Shown here: positions 8,401 through 16,261 of the stretch, piece by piece
Layout: each line of letters begins with the position of its first letter
Numbering within the stretch: the first letter of the stretch is position 1
Assembly: GCA_947170725.1 (NCBI GenBank)
Contig: CAMVUM010000018.1
Coordinates: 1 to 61,432 of the forward strand
Reading direction: 5' to 3'
From: an uncultured Prevotella sp.
GTDB lineage: Bacteria > Bacteroidota > Bacteroidia > Bacteroidales > Bacteroidaceae
DNA length: 61,432 nucleotides
The notes under the pieces: model-generated
Told to the model about the DNA's origin: nothing
Database searches by the model: none
Seen by the model: the letters and a program-made list of their open reading frames with translations, nothing else
Position numbers and translations under genes: made by a program

Positions 8401-9384
8401 TTATTCTTTTTTTTCAGCCTCAGTGCCGACGAAACCTTTTTTCCCAACCCGCGGTTCGTCGATACTCTTGAGTAGACGCCCGCTCTTTATCAGATGCCTG
8501 GCTATACCGTCAAGCATACCGTTGATATAGCTTCCGCTGCGCGGCGTACTATATAGTTTGGCTATATCGACAAATTCGTTGATACTCACGCTGACGGGTA
8601 TGCTGGGGAAAGTCATCATTTCTGCAATGGCTATCTGCATGATGACTACGTCCATGTAGGCCAAGCGGTTGAAATCCCAGTTACGCGATGCCTCGCTCAT
8701 GAAATGCTGATATTCGTCGGCATTCATTATGGTTGAGCGGAAGAGCTTGCGTGCATAGTCCTTGTCTTCCTCGCTGTCATATTCGGCGAGCAGTTCCTGA
8801 CGGGCGCCGTTCTTCTCGTCAAAACGCTTGATGGTCTTGAGAACAAACGTGTCGACAATCTCCTTGTCGTCATTCCAGTAGAGGCTCTGCTCCTCAAGAA
8901 TGGCGTCAAGACTTTCGTTGTCCTGTATCAGAGTACGATAGAGTTTGCGCCACAACTCACGGTCGGCGGCATACGTTTCTTCCTTTTCCGCCATGTATTC
9001 CTGATAAATCTGGCTCTCTGCTATCTGAAGATAGAGCTTGCGGAGGAACTCCGGCTCCGTCGACCAAGATTTCTTCTGCGCTTCCATGAAATCATTGAGC
9101 ATGCGGTTTTCTTCAAGCTGCATGGCAAATTTATTGTACGCAAATTTCTGCGAAGGCATCTCCGTGCCTTCACGCGCCGCCTTGGCCTGTGCCACTTCCA
9201 GATGACGTCTTGATTCCTTGGTCACGGCCACTATCAGCGCAAGCAGATAGTTGTAGAGGTCATACGCCTTGGAAAGACTGAAGAACAGTTCTTTTTCCGC
9301 TGATTCGATGTTCTTGTTGCCGTTTTGATAGTAGGCATAGGTTAACTGGACGGTCTTGATCCTTATTATTTCCCGGTTTATCAT
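8401..9384 (-). CDS. nusB: Transcription antitermination factor NusB (long Bacteroidetes form)
   Basis: NusB binds boxA RNA with S10/NusE and supports rRNA antitermination. This one is 327 residues, more than twice the usual 130-150. The N-terminal half is an extra helical region, and the typical NusB fold is in the C-terminal half (RLAYMDVVIMQIAIAEMM, then INEFVDIAKLYS and INGMLDGIARHL). The long form is usual in Bacteroidetes. It is the first gene of the operon, with a good promoter 90-120 bases upstream. Confidence 0.92.
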   Translation of the reverse strand: MINREIIRIKTVQLTYAYYQNGNKNIESAEKELFFSLSKAYDLYNYLLALIVAVTKESRRHLEVAQAKAAREGTEMPSQKFAYNKFAMQLEENRMLNDFMEAQKKSWSTEPEFLRKLYLQIAESQIYQEYMAEKEETYAADRELWRKLYRTLIQDNESLDAILEEQSLYWNDDKEIVDTFVLKTIKRFDEKNGARQELLAEYDSEEDKDYARKLFRSTIMNADEYQHFMSEASRNWDFNRLAYMDVVIMQIAIAEMMTFPSIPVSVSINEFVDIAKLYSTPRSGSYINGMLDGIARHLIKSGRLLKSIDEPRVGKKGFVGTEAEKKE

Positions 9385-9473
9385 AAATGCTTTATGTCTC
9401 TATGTGTCGTCGTTCTGCAGATTCTGCAATTTATCAATGTATCAGACGGGAGCCATCCGACAACATTTGAGTG

Positions 9474-9504
9474 CAAATTTAAGGAAAATTCCTCGAAACT
9501 GCAA
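9474..9504 (-). promoter_or_regulatory. Promoter of the nusB operon
   Basis: On the minus strand, TTG (9504-9502), a 20-base spacer, then TAAATTTG (9481-9474). This is a full match to the Bacteroidetes -33/-7 arrangement, leaving a leader of about 80 bases before nusB. Confidence 0.75.
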
Positions 9505-9728
9505 GAAATACGCAAAAAATATCGCAGTTTTTTTGTTAAATATCGTATATACACCGGAGAACATGCCGAACATTTGTCTCAAAATAGTTTACTTTAACAA
9601 AGGTTAATTCGCTTCCGGACGGCGATTTCTTCGCTACGACGCGAAAATGACGCATTTTTCACACAAAACAGAACACACTGACCATCAGTGTCTTACAAAA
9701 ATCGACTCTTTTCTGAGATTTTCATGGA

Positions 9729-9838
9729 GAGCCGCAAAGGCCTCCCGACCTTGCAATAGCACCCTTGTTGCATCTCAACGGGGCTGCCGTCGCATCACAA
9801 AAGCGGCTCCGCCGTAACCCAAGGAGACCTTTACGGCA
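9729..9838. repeat. GC-rich intergenic repeat, copy B
   Basis: A GC-rich island in the AT-rich 900-base gap between nusB and rplY. It has GGCCTCCC, CCTTGCAATA (9749-9758), AACGGGGCTGC and a terminal TTTACGGCA (9830-9838), words shared with copies A, C and D. The rest of 9385-10157 is AT-rich and holds no gene I can support. Confidence 0.7.
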
Positions 9839-10157
9839 CACGACAAAAACGAGCCGACAAAACAAAACGACCCAAATTAACAGTCGTTAACCACTCGTTT
9901 GAAATAAAAAAAGTGCGTATTTTTGTGAATTAAGACAACATTTTAATATTCATTTACACACAAAAATCCCTCCGCCACAACATTATTATAATAAAGAAGA
10001 ATCCGCCTTCAAGCCAAAACACGATGAATCCACACTTTGGCGGCAACACACAGAGCCTCACATGCCACCAAACCTAATAAAGCATGACGATTTTGAACGT
10101 TTTGAAACGCAACAGATTACAAATCATCCACTGTTCCCAACTTTTCCGCCGCAACAT

Positions 10158-10188
10158 TTGCACAATCGCCGGAAAATCCTTATCTTTG
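10158..10188 (+). promoter_or_regulatory. Promoter of the rplY operon
   Basis: TTG (10158-10160), a 20-base spacer, then TATCTTTG (10181-10188): a textbook Bacteroidetes promoter about 100 bases before rplY. Confidence 0.8.
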
Positions 10189-10287
10189 CAGCGCTTTTTC
10201 AAAAGCACAACGAAAAAAGATTCGTGTGATGGTGAATTGAGCAAAAATTATTTTTCAAACTTAATTTAGAGTAACACATTTACAATT

Positions 10288-10890
10288 ATGAAAGAAATTG
10301 TAGTAAACGGCCAGAAGCGCACCGAAACAGGTAAGAAGGCTTCGAAAATGATGCGTAAAGAGGGTCTTGTTCCCTGCAACCTGTATGGTGAGAAAAAAGG
10401 CGAGAACGGTCTGCCCGAGGCAATGGCATTCACAGTGTCCATGTCTGAACTCCGCAAGATTGTCTACACTCCCCACATCTATGTAATCAACCTCATCATT
10501 GACGGTGAGAGCCACACAGCCGTGCTGAAGGAGCTTCAGTTCCATCCGGTTACGGACGCTCTGCTTCACGTAGACTTCTATGAGGTGAACGATCAGAAGC
10601 CCATCACAATCGGTATCCCCGTCAAACTCAACGGTCTGGCCCAGGGTGTGCGCGATGGTGGTCGTATCAATCTCTCTATCCGCAAAATCAACGTTACAGC
10701 CCCCTATCAGATTATTCCCGAGCACCTCGACATCGATGTCACAAACCTCAAGCTCGGCAAGAGCATCAAGGTTGGCGAACTCAGCTTCGAGGGTCTTGAG
10801 ATTGCCACACCGTCAGAGGTTATCGTATGCTCGGTTAAGGCTACACGTGCATCAAGATCTGCAGCAGCAGCTGAAGCATCAGGTAAGTAA
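10288..10890 (+). CDS. rplY: 50S ribosomal protein L25 (general stress/CTC type)
   Basis: Binds 5S rRNA in the large ribosomal subunit. The 200-residue protein has the two-domain CTC layout: an N-terminal 5S-binding beta-barrel (about 1-90, with [12 protein letters not shown]) and a C-terminal beta domain (about 95-180, [18 protein letters not shown]), then a short Ala/Ser tail. First gene of a plus-strand operon; its stop overlaps the pth start by one base (TAATG). Confidence 0.95.
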   Translation: MKEIVVNGQKRTETGKKASKMMRKEGLVPCNLYGEKKGENGLPEAMAFTVSMSELRKIVYTPHIYVINLIIDGESHTAVLKELQFHPVTDALLHVDFYEVNDQKPITIGIPVKLNGLAQGVRDGGRINLSIRKINVTAPYQIIPEHLDIDVTNLKLGKSIKVGELSFEGLEIATPSEVIVCSVKATRASRSAAAAEASGK

Positions 10891-11459
10891 TGGAAAAATA
10901 CTTGATTGTTGGTTTGGGTAACGTCGGCAGTGAATACGACATGACCCGACATAACACAGGATTTATGGTATTGGACGCTTTTGCTAAGGCGTCCAATATT
11001 GTTTTTGAAGACCGCCGCTACGGCTTTGTGGCCGAAACGAGCATCAAAGGGCGCAAGGTAACGTTGCTGAAACCGAGCACATACATGAATCTGAGCGGCA
11101 ACGCCGTGCGCTACTGGATGAACAAGGAGAACATACAGCTGGACCATCTGCTCGTCATCGTCGACGATCTGGCTCTGCCACTCGGAACGCTCCGGCTCAA
11201 ACCCTCAGGCAGCAACGCCGGTCACAACGGTCTTGGAAACATACAGTCCGTAATCGGAACAGACCGCTACAGCCGGTTGCGTGTGGGCATTGGCAACGAT
11301 TTCCCACGCGGGATGCAGATTCAGTGGGTACTCGGACGCTATGACGAAGAAGAACTCCAGACATTGGCGCCGAAGATGGAAACGGCCTGCGAAATAATCA
11401 GGAGCTTCGTCCTGGCTGGCGTTGACTTCACGATGAACTCTTTCAACAAGAAGAAATAG
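10890..11459 (+). CDS. pth: Peptidyl-tRNA hydrolase
   Basis: Releases tRNA from peptidyl-tRNA that drops off ribosomes. The 189-residue protein keeps the family core: [18 protein letters not shown] with the catalytic His, [10 protein letters not shown] with the conserved Asn, and [14 protein letters not shown]. Translationally coupled to rplY. Confidence 0.96.
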   Translation: MEKYLIVGLGNVGSEYDMTRHNTGFMVLDAFAKASNIVFEDRRYGFVAETSIKGRKVTLLKPSTYMNLSGNAVRYWMNKENIQLDHLLVIVDDLALPLGTLRLKPSGSNAGHNGLGNIQSVIGTDRYSRLRVGIGNDFPRGMQIQWVLGRYDEEELQTLAPKMETACEIIRSFVLAGVDFTMNSFNKKK

Positions 11460-11462
11460 ATC

Positions 11463-11882
11463 ATGGCAGAAGAGGCAAGAATAGACAAATGGCTATGGGC
11501 GGCACGCATCTTCAAGACGCGTTCCATAGCTGCCGACGCCTGCAAGAACGGCCGAGTGACCATTGGCGGAGCAAACGCAAAACCATCACGCACGGTCAAG
11601 GCTGACGACGTCGTAGCTGTCAGGAAGCCGCCGGTGACCTACTCATTCCGCGTCATCAAACCCATAGAACAGCGTGTAGGAGCAAAACTCATTCCCGAAA
11701 TCTATGAAAATGTGACCACCCCCGACCAGTATGAACTGCTGGAGATGAACCGCATCAGCGGATTCGTTGACCGCGCGCGTGGCACCGGACGCCCCACAAA
11801 GAAAGAAAGACGATCGCTCGACGCCTTCATCGGGCCCTCATTCGAGGGATTCGACACGTGGGACGAAGATGGAGAGGACTGA
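11463..11882 (+). CDS. hslR: S4-domain RNA-binding protein (Hsp15-like)
   Basis: A 139-residue heat-shock-15-like protein. The S4 RNA-binding fold occupies about residues 6-65 (RIDKWLWAARIFKTRS and GRVTIGGANAKPSR). In E. coli, Hsp15 binds stalled 50S subunits that carry peptidyl-tRNA, which fits its place 3 bases after pth. The C-terminal region (RGTGRPTKKERRSLDAF) is basic and then acidic. Confidence 0.9.
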   Translation: MAEEARIDKWLWAARIFKTRSIAADACKNGRVTIGGANAKPSRTVKADDVVAVRKPPVTYSFRVIKPIEQRVGAKLIPEIYENVTTPDQYELLEMNRISGFVDRARGTGRPTKKERRSLDAFIGPSFEGFDTWDEDGED

Positions 11883-11922
11883 AAACAAACAGATTTTTAT
11901 AACCAATTTAAAACATATCCGC

Positions 11923-13044
11923 ATGAAGACATTAAAGAACTTACTCACCGCAGCCACCTTAATGCCGCTCTTTGCGGCATGTATCGGAAGCGAAACGGAA
12001 CAGGCCGGATTTTCCACTGTAGCCTTCACCATACCATACGCCAACTCCACAAACGGTATGATAGCATTTGCGACTTACGGCAAATGGCACATCAAACAGA
12101 ACAGCGGGAACAACTGGTGTAACATAAAGACGATGGAAGGCGCGGCAAACATGATATACCAGATTCCGTTCACCGTCACAAGCAACACCACGGGCGAAGC
12201 GCGCAATGCCAGCTTCACGCTTCAGGACAACGCCAATGAAGACATCAAAATCAACTTCCAACTATACCAATACGCCACACGAGGAGACGGGACTCTTGGT
12301 AATGCGGACATGATCAAACGCATCGAGGGAACTGACGGAAGTCTCATCACAGCCGGATATGACGACCTCTACCGACCGACCTCGCTGACTATAGAGAAGA
12401 ACGGAACGATGCTGAGGAATCTGGAAATAAGCTACAGCGACGAATCTGACAGTACCGTCACCGTGAACAGCACGAGAATTGGAGCAACGGCGCCGACAAA
12501 GCTGACATCGAAATACGACATGGGATACCAACCGATAAAACTGACATCGTCAACCGATACGGTATGCTATCGCGAACAGGGATATCTCTACGGCAGCTCC
12601 AGCTTCGCTTTCAATGTGGAAGAACGTTATAAGGGCGGAGAATATACCGTGCAGGCACTGAAACTGAACAGTCAGCAAAGCCTTGCTCCTGACGGGAAAC
12701 ATGTTTCCGACAGTCTCCGCTACATGCACCGATATGCCGACGGAACGGTCTTGATAGAAAAGCTGAAGCTCACCTACAGCAGCCGCGACAACCGCAAGCA
12801 GTCACTTGACATCAATCAGCTGCTGCTCGGCGTGGAGGAATGCAATCCATACACGCTGATTTCCATGTTCAAGCATGCCCGAAACAGCAGCGTCATATCC
12901 GAGGCTGAATCGGAAAAAAGCCGCCTGACAATGAAAACAACAGCCAATGCCGACGGAAGTATCAACACCTTGACCGTGACACGCAAACCCGTCATAAATG
13001 ATGGTGCAGAACCGGAAACCGTTACATACACGTTCAGTTACTAA
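11923..13044 (+). CDS. Uncharacterised lipoprotein
   Basis: A 373-residue predicted lipoprotein: signal peptide with lipobox LFAAC at residues 16-20 (Cys20). The rest is beta-rich with an RHS-like, regular pattern of short strands (IEGTDGSLITAGYDDLYRP, LEISYSDESD, LKLTYSSRDN). It resembles Bacteroidetes DUF4595-type surface lipoproteins, but I cannot be sure of the family. The frame is open upstream to 11767 inside hslR; I use 11923 because only that start gives a signal peptide. It lies 40 bases after hslR and 24 before purN, so is probably in the same transcript. Confidence 0.8.
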   Translation: MKTLKNLLTAATLMPLFAACIGSETEQAGFSTVAFTIPYANSTNGMIAFATYGKWHIKQNSGNNWCNIKTMEGAANMIYQIPFTVTSNTTGEARNASFTLQDNANEDIKINFQLYQYATRGDGTLGNADMIKRIEGTDGSLITAGYDDLYRPTSLTIEKNGTMLRNLEISYSDESDSTVTVNSTRIGATAPTKLTSKYDMGYQPIKLTSSTDTVCYREQGYLYGSSSFAFNVEERYKGGEYTVQALKLNSQQSLAPDGKHVSDSLRYMHRYADGTVLIEKLKLTYSSRDNRKQSLDINQLLLGVEECNPYTLISMFKHARNSSVISEAESEKSRLTMKTTANADGSINTLTVTRKPVINDGAEPETVTYTFSY

Positions 13045-13068
13045 CCGCTGGCCGCCATACGGAAGACA

Positions 13069-13641
13069 ATGACAAACATAGCCATATTCGTGTCAGGCAA
13101 CGGCACAAACTGCGAGAATATAATACGTCACTTCGACGGCAACCCCGACATCAGCGTGGCCCTTGTTCTGAGCAACAAGGCCGATGCCTACGCACTCGTA
13201 AGGGCAGCCTCTCTGGGAGTCAGAACCGTTGTAATGGACAAAACGGCATTCAAGAACGAAGAAAGCCTGACGGAACAGATGGAACGACACAATGTCGATT
13301 TAATCGTTCTGGCAGGCTTCCTGCTTATGATTCCGCCATTCCTCATAGAACGCTATCCCCACCGCATAGTCAACATCCATCCTGCCCTGCTGCCAAAATA
13401 CGGCGGCAAAGGGATGTACGGACGCCACATCCACGAAGCCGTGAAGGAAAATGGAGAGACCGAAACGGGAATAACAATCCACTATGTGAGCGAAGTTTGT
13501 GACGGAGGAGAGATTATCTTTCAGGCCCGCACGGCCGTTGCCCCGGAGGACACACCGGAGGATATTGCTGCGAAAGTCGGACGGCTCGAAAAAACACACT
13601 ATCCCGAAGTGATTGAAAACGTGGTTAGGCAACTGGCCTGA
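13069..13641 (+). CDS. purN: Phosphoribosylglycinamide formyltransferase
   Basis: Transfers a formyl group from 10-formyl-THF to GAR, the third step of purine synthesis. The 190-residue protein has SGNGTNCENII at the phosphate-binding loop, LAGFLLMIP, and the signature NIHPALLPKYGGKGMYG with the catalytic Asn-His, plus the later Asp in VCDGGEII. purD, the preceding enzyme of the pathway, is also in this window at 25.7 kb. Confidence 0.95.
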   Translation: MTNIAIFVSGNGTNCENIIRHFDGNPDISVALVLSNKADAYALVRAASLGVRTVVMDKTAFKNEESLTEQMERHNVDLIVLAGFLLMIPPFLIERYPHRIVNIHPALLPKYGGKGMYGRHIHEAVKENGETETGITIHYVSEVCDGGEIIFQARTAVAPEDTPEDIAAKVGRLEKTHYPEVIENVVRQLA

Positions 13642-13698
13642 ACGCGGCACACACAACCCGACGGTATAACGGTAAGAACATAACAGACAACTTTAGCT

Positions 13699-14688
13699 AT
13701 GGTTCTGAACATTATATATATAATAATAGGTGTGGCACTGGTCATCTGGGGAGCAGACCGCATGACTGACGGCGCGGCCTCGCTGGCGCGCCGGATCCAC
13801 ATTTCCGAAATGGTGATAGGACTGACCATTGTGGCCGCGGGAACGTCGGCACCGGAACTCTTCGTCAGTCTCATGTCTGCCCTGAAAGGCACGCCGGACA
13901 TGGCTGTGGGCAATGTCATCGGCAGCAACATCTTCAACACGATGCTCATCGTGGGCTGTGCCGCCATGGTAGCGCCGATGACTATTTCGGTGACGACCGT
14001 GCGGAAAGACATTCCCTTTGCCGTTGCGGCAACGATACTGCTCATCGTGCTTTGTCTCGACGGCTTCAGCAGTTTCAGCATAAACGGAAACACCATCAGC
14101 CGGCTTGACGGAATCATCCTGCTGGCGGGCCTTGCTGTGTTCATGACCTACACACTCAAGACAGCAAAAGCCGGCGATTCCACATCGGCGGGTTCAGCAA
14201 CTTCAGCTGCTTCAACGGCAGATGCGGCGCCCATCAGCGTCGTCAGGTGTCTGGCCTACGTCGCCTTGGGACTTGCATGTCTCGTTGGCGGAAGCAACCT
14301 TTTCGTTGACGCCGCGGCGGAAATGGCACGCGGACTGGGCGTCAGCGACGGCGTTATAGGACTGACAATCGTTGCCGGAGGAACTTCGATGCCTGAACTG
14401 GCCACCAGCGTTGTGGCCGCACGAAAAGGCAAATCGGCCATCGCGATAGGCAATGTGATAGGAAGCAACGTCTTCAACGTCCTCGCCATACTCGGCATCA
14501 CAGCCACTATATGCCCGATGCAGCTCAGCGGCATCACCCTAACCGACATGCTGACCATGGTCGGAAGCATCATGGCGGTATGGCTGTTTTCATTCACGCG
14601 CTATACGGTTGAACGCTGGGAGGGCGCCGTCCTCACAACTGCTTTCATCGCCTATCTCGGCTATCTGCTTTCAAACGTGATGATGTGA
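13699..14688 (+). CDS. Calcium/sodium antiporter (CaCA family, YrbG-like)
   Basis: An inner-membrane cation/Ca2+ exchanger of 329 residues with about ten hydrophobic segments. Both inverted alpha-repeats are visible: GTSAPELFVS with GNVIGSNIFN near residues 50-80, and GGTSMPELATSV with GNVIGSNVFN near 230-260. The conserved acidic residue of each repeat is present. A Ser/Ala-rich loop (about 157-176) joins the halves. Last gene of the rplY operon; a 29-bp perfect inverted repeat follows. Confidence 0.92.
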   Translation: MVLNIIYIIIGVALVIWGADRMTDGAASLARRIHISEMVIGLTIVAAGTSAPELFVSLMSALKGTPDMAVGNVIGSNIFNTMLIVGCAAMVAPMTISVTTVRKDIPFAVAATILLIVLCLDGFSSFSINGNTISRLDGIILLAGLAVFMTYTLKTAKAGDSTSAGSATSAASTADAAPISVVRCLAYVALGLACLVGGSNLFVDAAAEMARGLGVSDGVIGLTIVAGGTSMPELATSVVAARKGKSAIAIGNVIGSNVFNVLAILGITATICPMQLSGITLTDMLTMVGSIMAVWLFSFTRYTVERWEGAVLTTAFIAYLGYLLSNVMM

Positions 14689-14700
14689 TATAAGGAAATA

Positions 14701-14789
14701 TTATAAGTAGATAGAGGGAGATAAAGGACGACGGTCTTATTGCTTAACAACAATAGATATGTCCTTTATCTCCCTCTATCTACTTATAA
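14701..14789. terminator. 29-bp perfect inverted repeat between convergent genes
   Basis: 14701-14729 and 14761-14789 are perfect reverse complements with a 31-base loop. The arms are built of GGAGATAAAGG-like words, and related CTCCTTATCT words continue to about 14850. It lies between the ends of the antiporter and LacI genes and probably terminates both. Confidence 0.75.
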
Positions 14790-14852
14790 ATTCTTCCTTT
14801 ATCTCCTTATATCTTCTTTTATCTCCTTATAATATCTCCCCCCTATCTCCTT

Positions 14853-15872
14853 TCATAGTTTCGCCGAAGTCTCACGTATCACGAGACGCTGCGGTACTCT
14901 CTCGCGATATATCGTGCGGTCGCCGGCGATGGCACGGAGCAACAACCGGCATGCCGTGGCACCCATCTGATGAGACTGGTCCTCGATGGCAGACATCCTC
15001 GGAGTTACGTATGCCGCATGAACATCGTCCGTAAAACCTATCAGAGCCACGTCCTCGGGAATACGCAGGCCCATCTGCTTGATTGCCGTGAAGGCAGCAA
15101 ATGTGATTATGTCGTTGAAAGCAAGAATGGCGTCAGGACGGTCCGGACGGGAAAGAAGTTCCTTGGTGGAACTGATGGCAAGCTCATAGTCAATCTTGTC
15201 GCAAACAACCATGTTCCTGTCTATCGGTATGCGGTTTGCCCTGAGTGCCTCCAGATAGCCGTGCTTGCGGCGGCGCACCATGTCAAGATGGTTTGGGCCG
15301 CCGATGAAGGCTATGCGACGGCTGCCCGTGTCAATGAGATGCTGGGTTGCCAGCTGTGCGGCCTCGTCGCCGTTGGCCGTAACAGAGGAAAACATGTCAG
15401 TGAGACAGGTACGCCCGAAGAACACCAAAGGAATACCCATACGGTGGAGTTCCTCGAAATGGGAATAGTCAGTAGTGTCCTGAGCCAGGCAGGCGACGAT
15501 TCCTTCAACGTGCATGTCGATGAAGTTATCAATCGTCCTGGCTTCTATATCAAAATCCTCATGACTGTTGGCACTGATGACAGAATATCCTTCTTTAGCA
15601 GCTTCACTCTCTATTCCGTCAAGTACGGCGGCATAATAATGCGTAACAAGATTTGGAACCACAACACCGATTATCTTCGGTGCCTCACGACGCAGGCTGC
15701 GAGCGAAAGGATTGGGACGATAATTGAGCTGCCGTGCCAGATCCTTAACACGCGTCTGCATATCCTTGCCTATCTCCGGACTGTTGCGAAGAGCGCGACT
15801 GACGGTGGCAATACTCACACCAAGTTCCTTTGCCAGATCTTTCAGAGAGGTTCTATGCTTGTTGGTAGACAT
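14853..15872 (-). CDS. LacI-family transcriptional regulator
   Basis: A 339-residue repressor with the LacI HTH at about residues 9-30 (LKDLAKELGVSIATVSRALR) and a periplasmic-binding-like effector domain starting IIGVVVPNLV. Paralogous to the regulator at 4878-5984 but without its N-terminal extension. No sugar gene is adjacent. Its own promoter (TTG overlapping the operator at 15936, TAAATTTG at 15909-15916) suggests self-repression, and a candidate small RNA is read divergently from the same gap. Confidence 0.93.
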   Translation of the reverse strand: MSTNKHRTSLKDLAKELGVSIATVSRALRNSPEIGKDMQTRVKDLARQLNYRPNPFARSLRREAPKIIGVVVPNLVTHYYAAVLDGIESEAAKEGYSVISANSHEDFDIEARTIDNFIDMHVEGIVACLAQDTTDYSHFEELHRMGIPLVFFGRTCLTDMFSSVTANGDEAAQLATQHLIDTGSRRIAFIGGPNHLDMVRRRKHGYLEALRANRIPIDRNMVVCDKIDYELAISSTKELLSRPDRPDAILAFNDIITFAAFTAIKQMGLRIPEDVALIGFTDDVHAAYVTPRMSAIEDQSHQMGATACRLLLRAIAGDRTIYRERVPQRLVIRETSAKL

Positions 15873-15908
15873 TCAAGTTTGCTTTTACAAATATTAGGGT
15901 TACATCTG

Positions 15909-15939
15909 CAAATTTAATCAAAATAGGCAGAATGCGCAA
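15909..15939 (-). promoter_or_regulatory. Promoter of the LacI gene
   Basis: Minus strand: TTG (15939-15937), 20-base spacer, TAAATTTG (15916-15909). The -33 element lies inside the palindromic operator at 15936-15947, so bound repressor would block this promoter. Confidence 0.7.
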
Positions 15940-15949
15940 ACGTTTACGT
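15934..15949. promoter_or_regulatory. LacI/PurR-type operator
   Basis: GCGCAAACGTTTACGT is a near-perfect palindrome around AAACGTTT, very close to the PurR/LacI-family operator consensus. It lies between the LacI gene and the candidate small RNA promoter. Confidence 0.7.
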
Positions 15950-15992
15950 TAGATTTTTAGTGAAAAGAGAGATTATTTAATTAAAAACATCA

Positions 15993-16000
15993 TATCTTTG
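15993..16000 (+). promoter_or_regulatory. -7 box of a candidate small RNA
   Basis: TATCTTTG matches the -7 consensus exactly. The -33 position carries no TTG, so activity may need help from, or be set by, a factor at the nearby operator. Confidence 0.5.
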
Positions 16001-16005
16001 CAACA

Positions 16006-16100
16006 TAAATTCAGAATGAGTAATGAATAGTTGATAATAAGTTAGTTAGAAAACAGAGGCTTAATATTGTCGGGAGACAATTTTAAGCCTTTTCTTTTTT
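16006..16100 (+). ncRNA. Candidate small RNA with intrinsic terminator
   Basis: About 95 bases run from the predicted start just after the -7 box at 15993-16000 to a strong Rho-independent terminator. The terminator stem is 16057-16071 with 16076-16090 (15 bp, one mismatch, loop GGGA), followed by TTTCTTTTTT. No plus-strand gene lies downstream for kilobases, so this is not a leader. The transcript has no convincing ORF. I do not recognise an Rfam family. It is divergent from a LacI gene. Confidence 0.5.
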
Positions 16101-16261
16101 CTTGTGAGACACGACTGCTTTCCATTCATCCCTCCACAGGTTCCTTTCTTCAGGCAAAACATCTCTCCGCTATATATGATGACTGTTTTCTATCGTGAGA
16201 AAATTATTCTTCGACACAAGAAAATCATCCAGTGCCATTCCAAAGGTTTTCATGCCATACC

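Noticed and set aside
9385..10157. Possible stable RNA gene in the nusB-rplY gap
   Set aside because: No tRNA-like or other known RNA signature; only the GC-rich repeat and AT-rich sequence.
11767..11922. Upstream extension of the lipoprotein frame into hslR
   Set aside because: It adds non-protein-like sequence and hides the signal peptide that begins at 11923.
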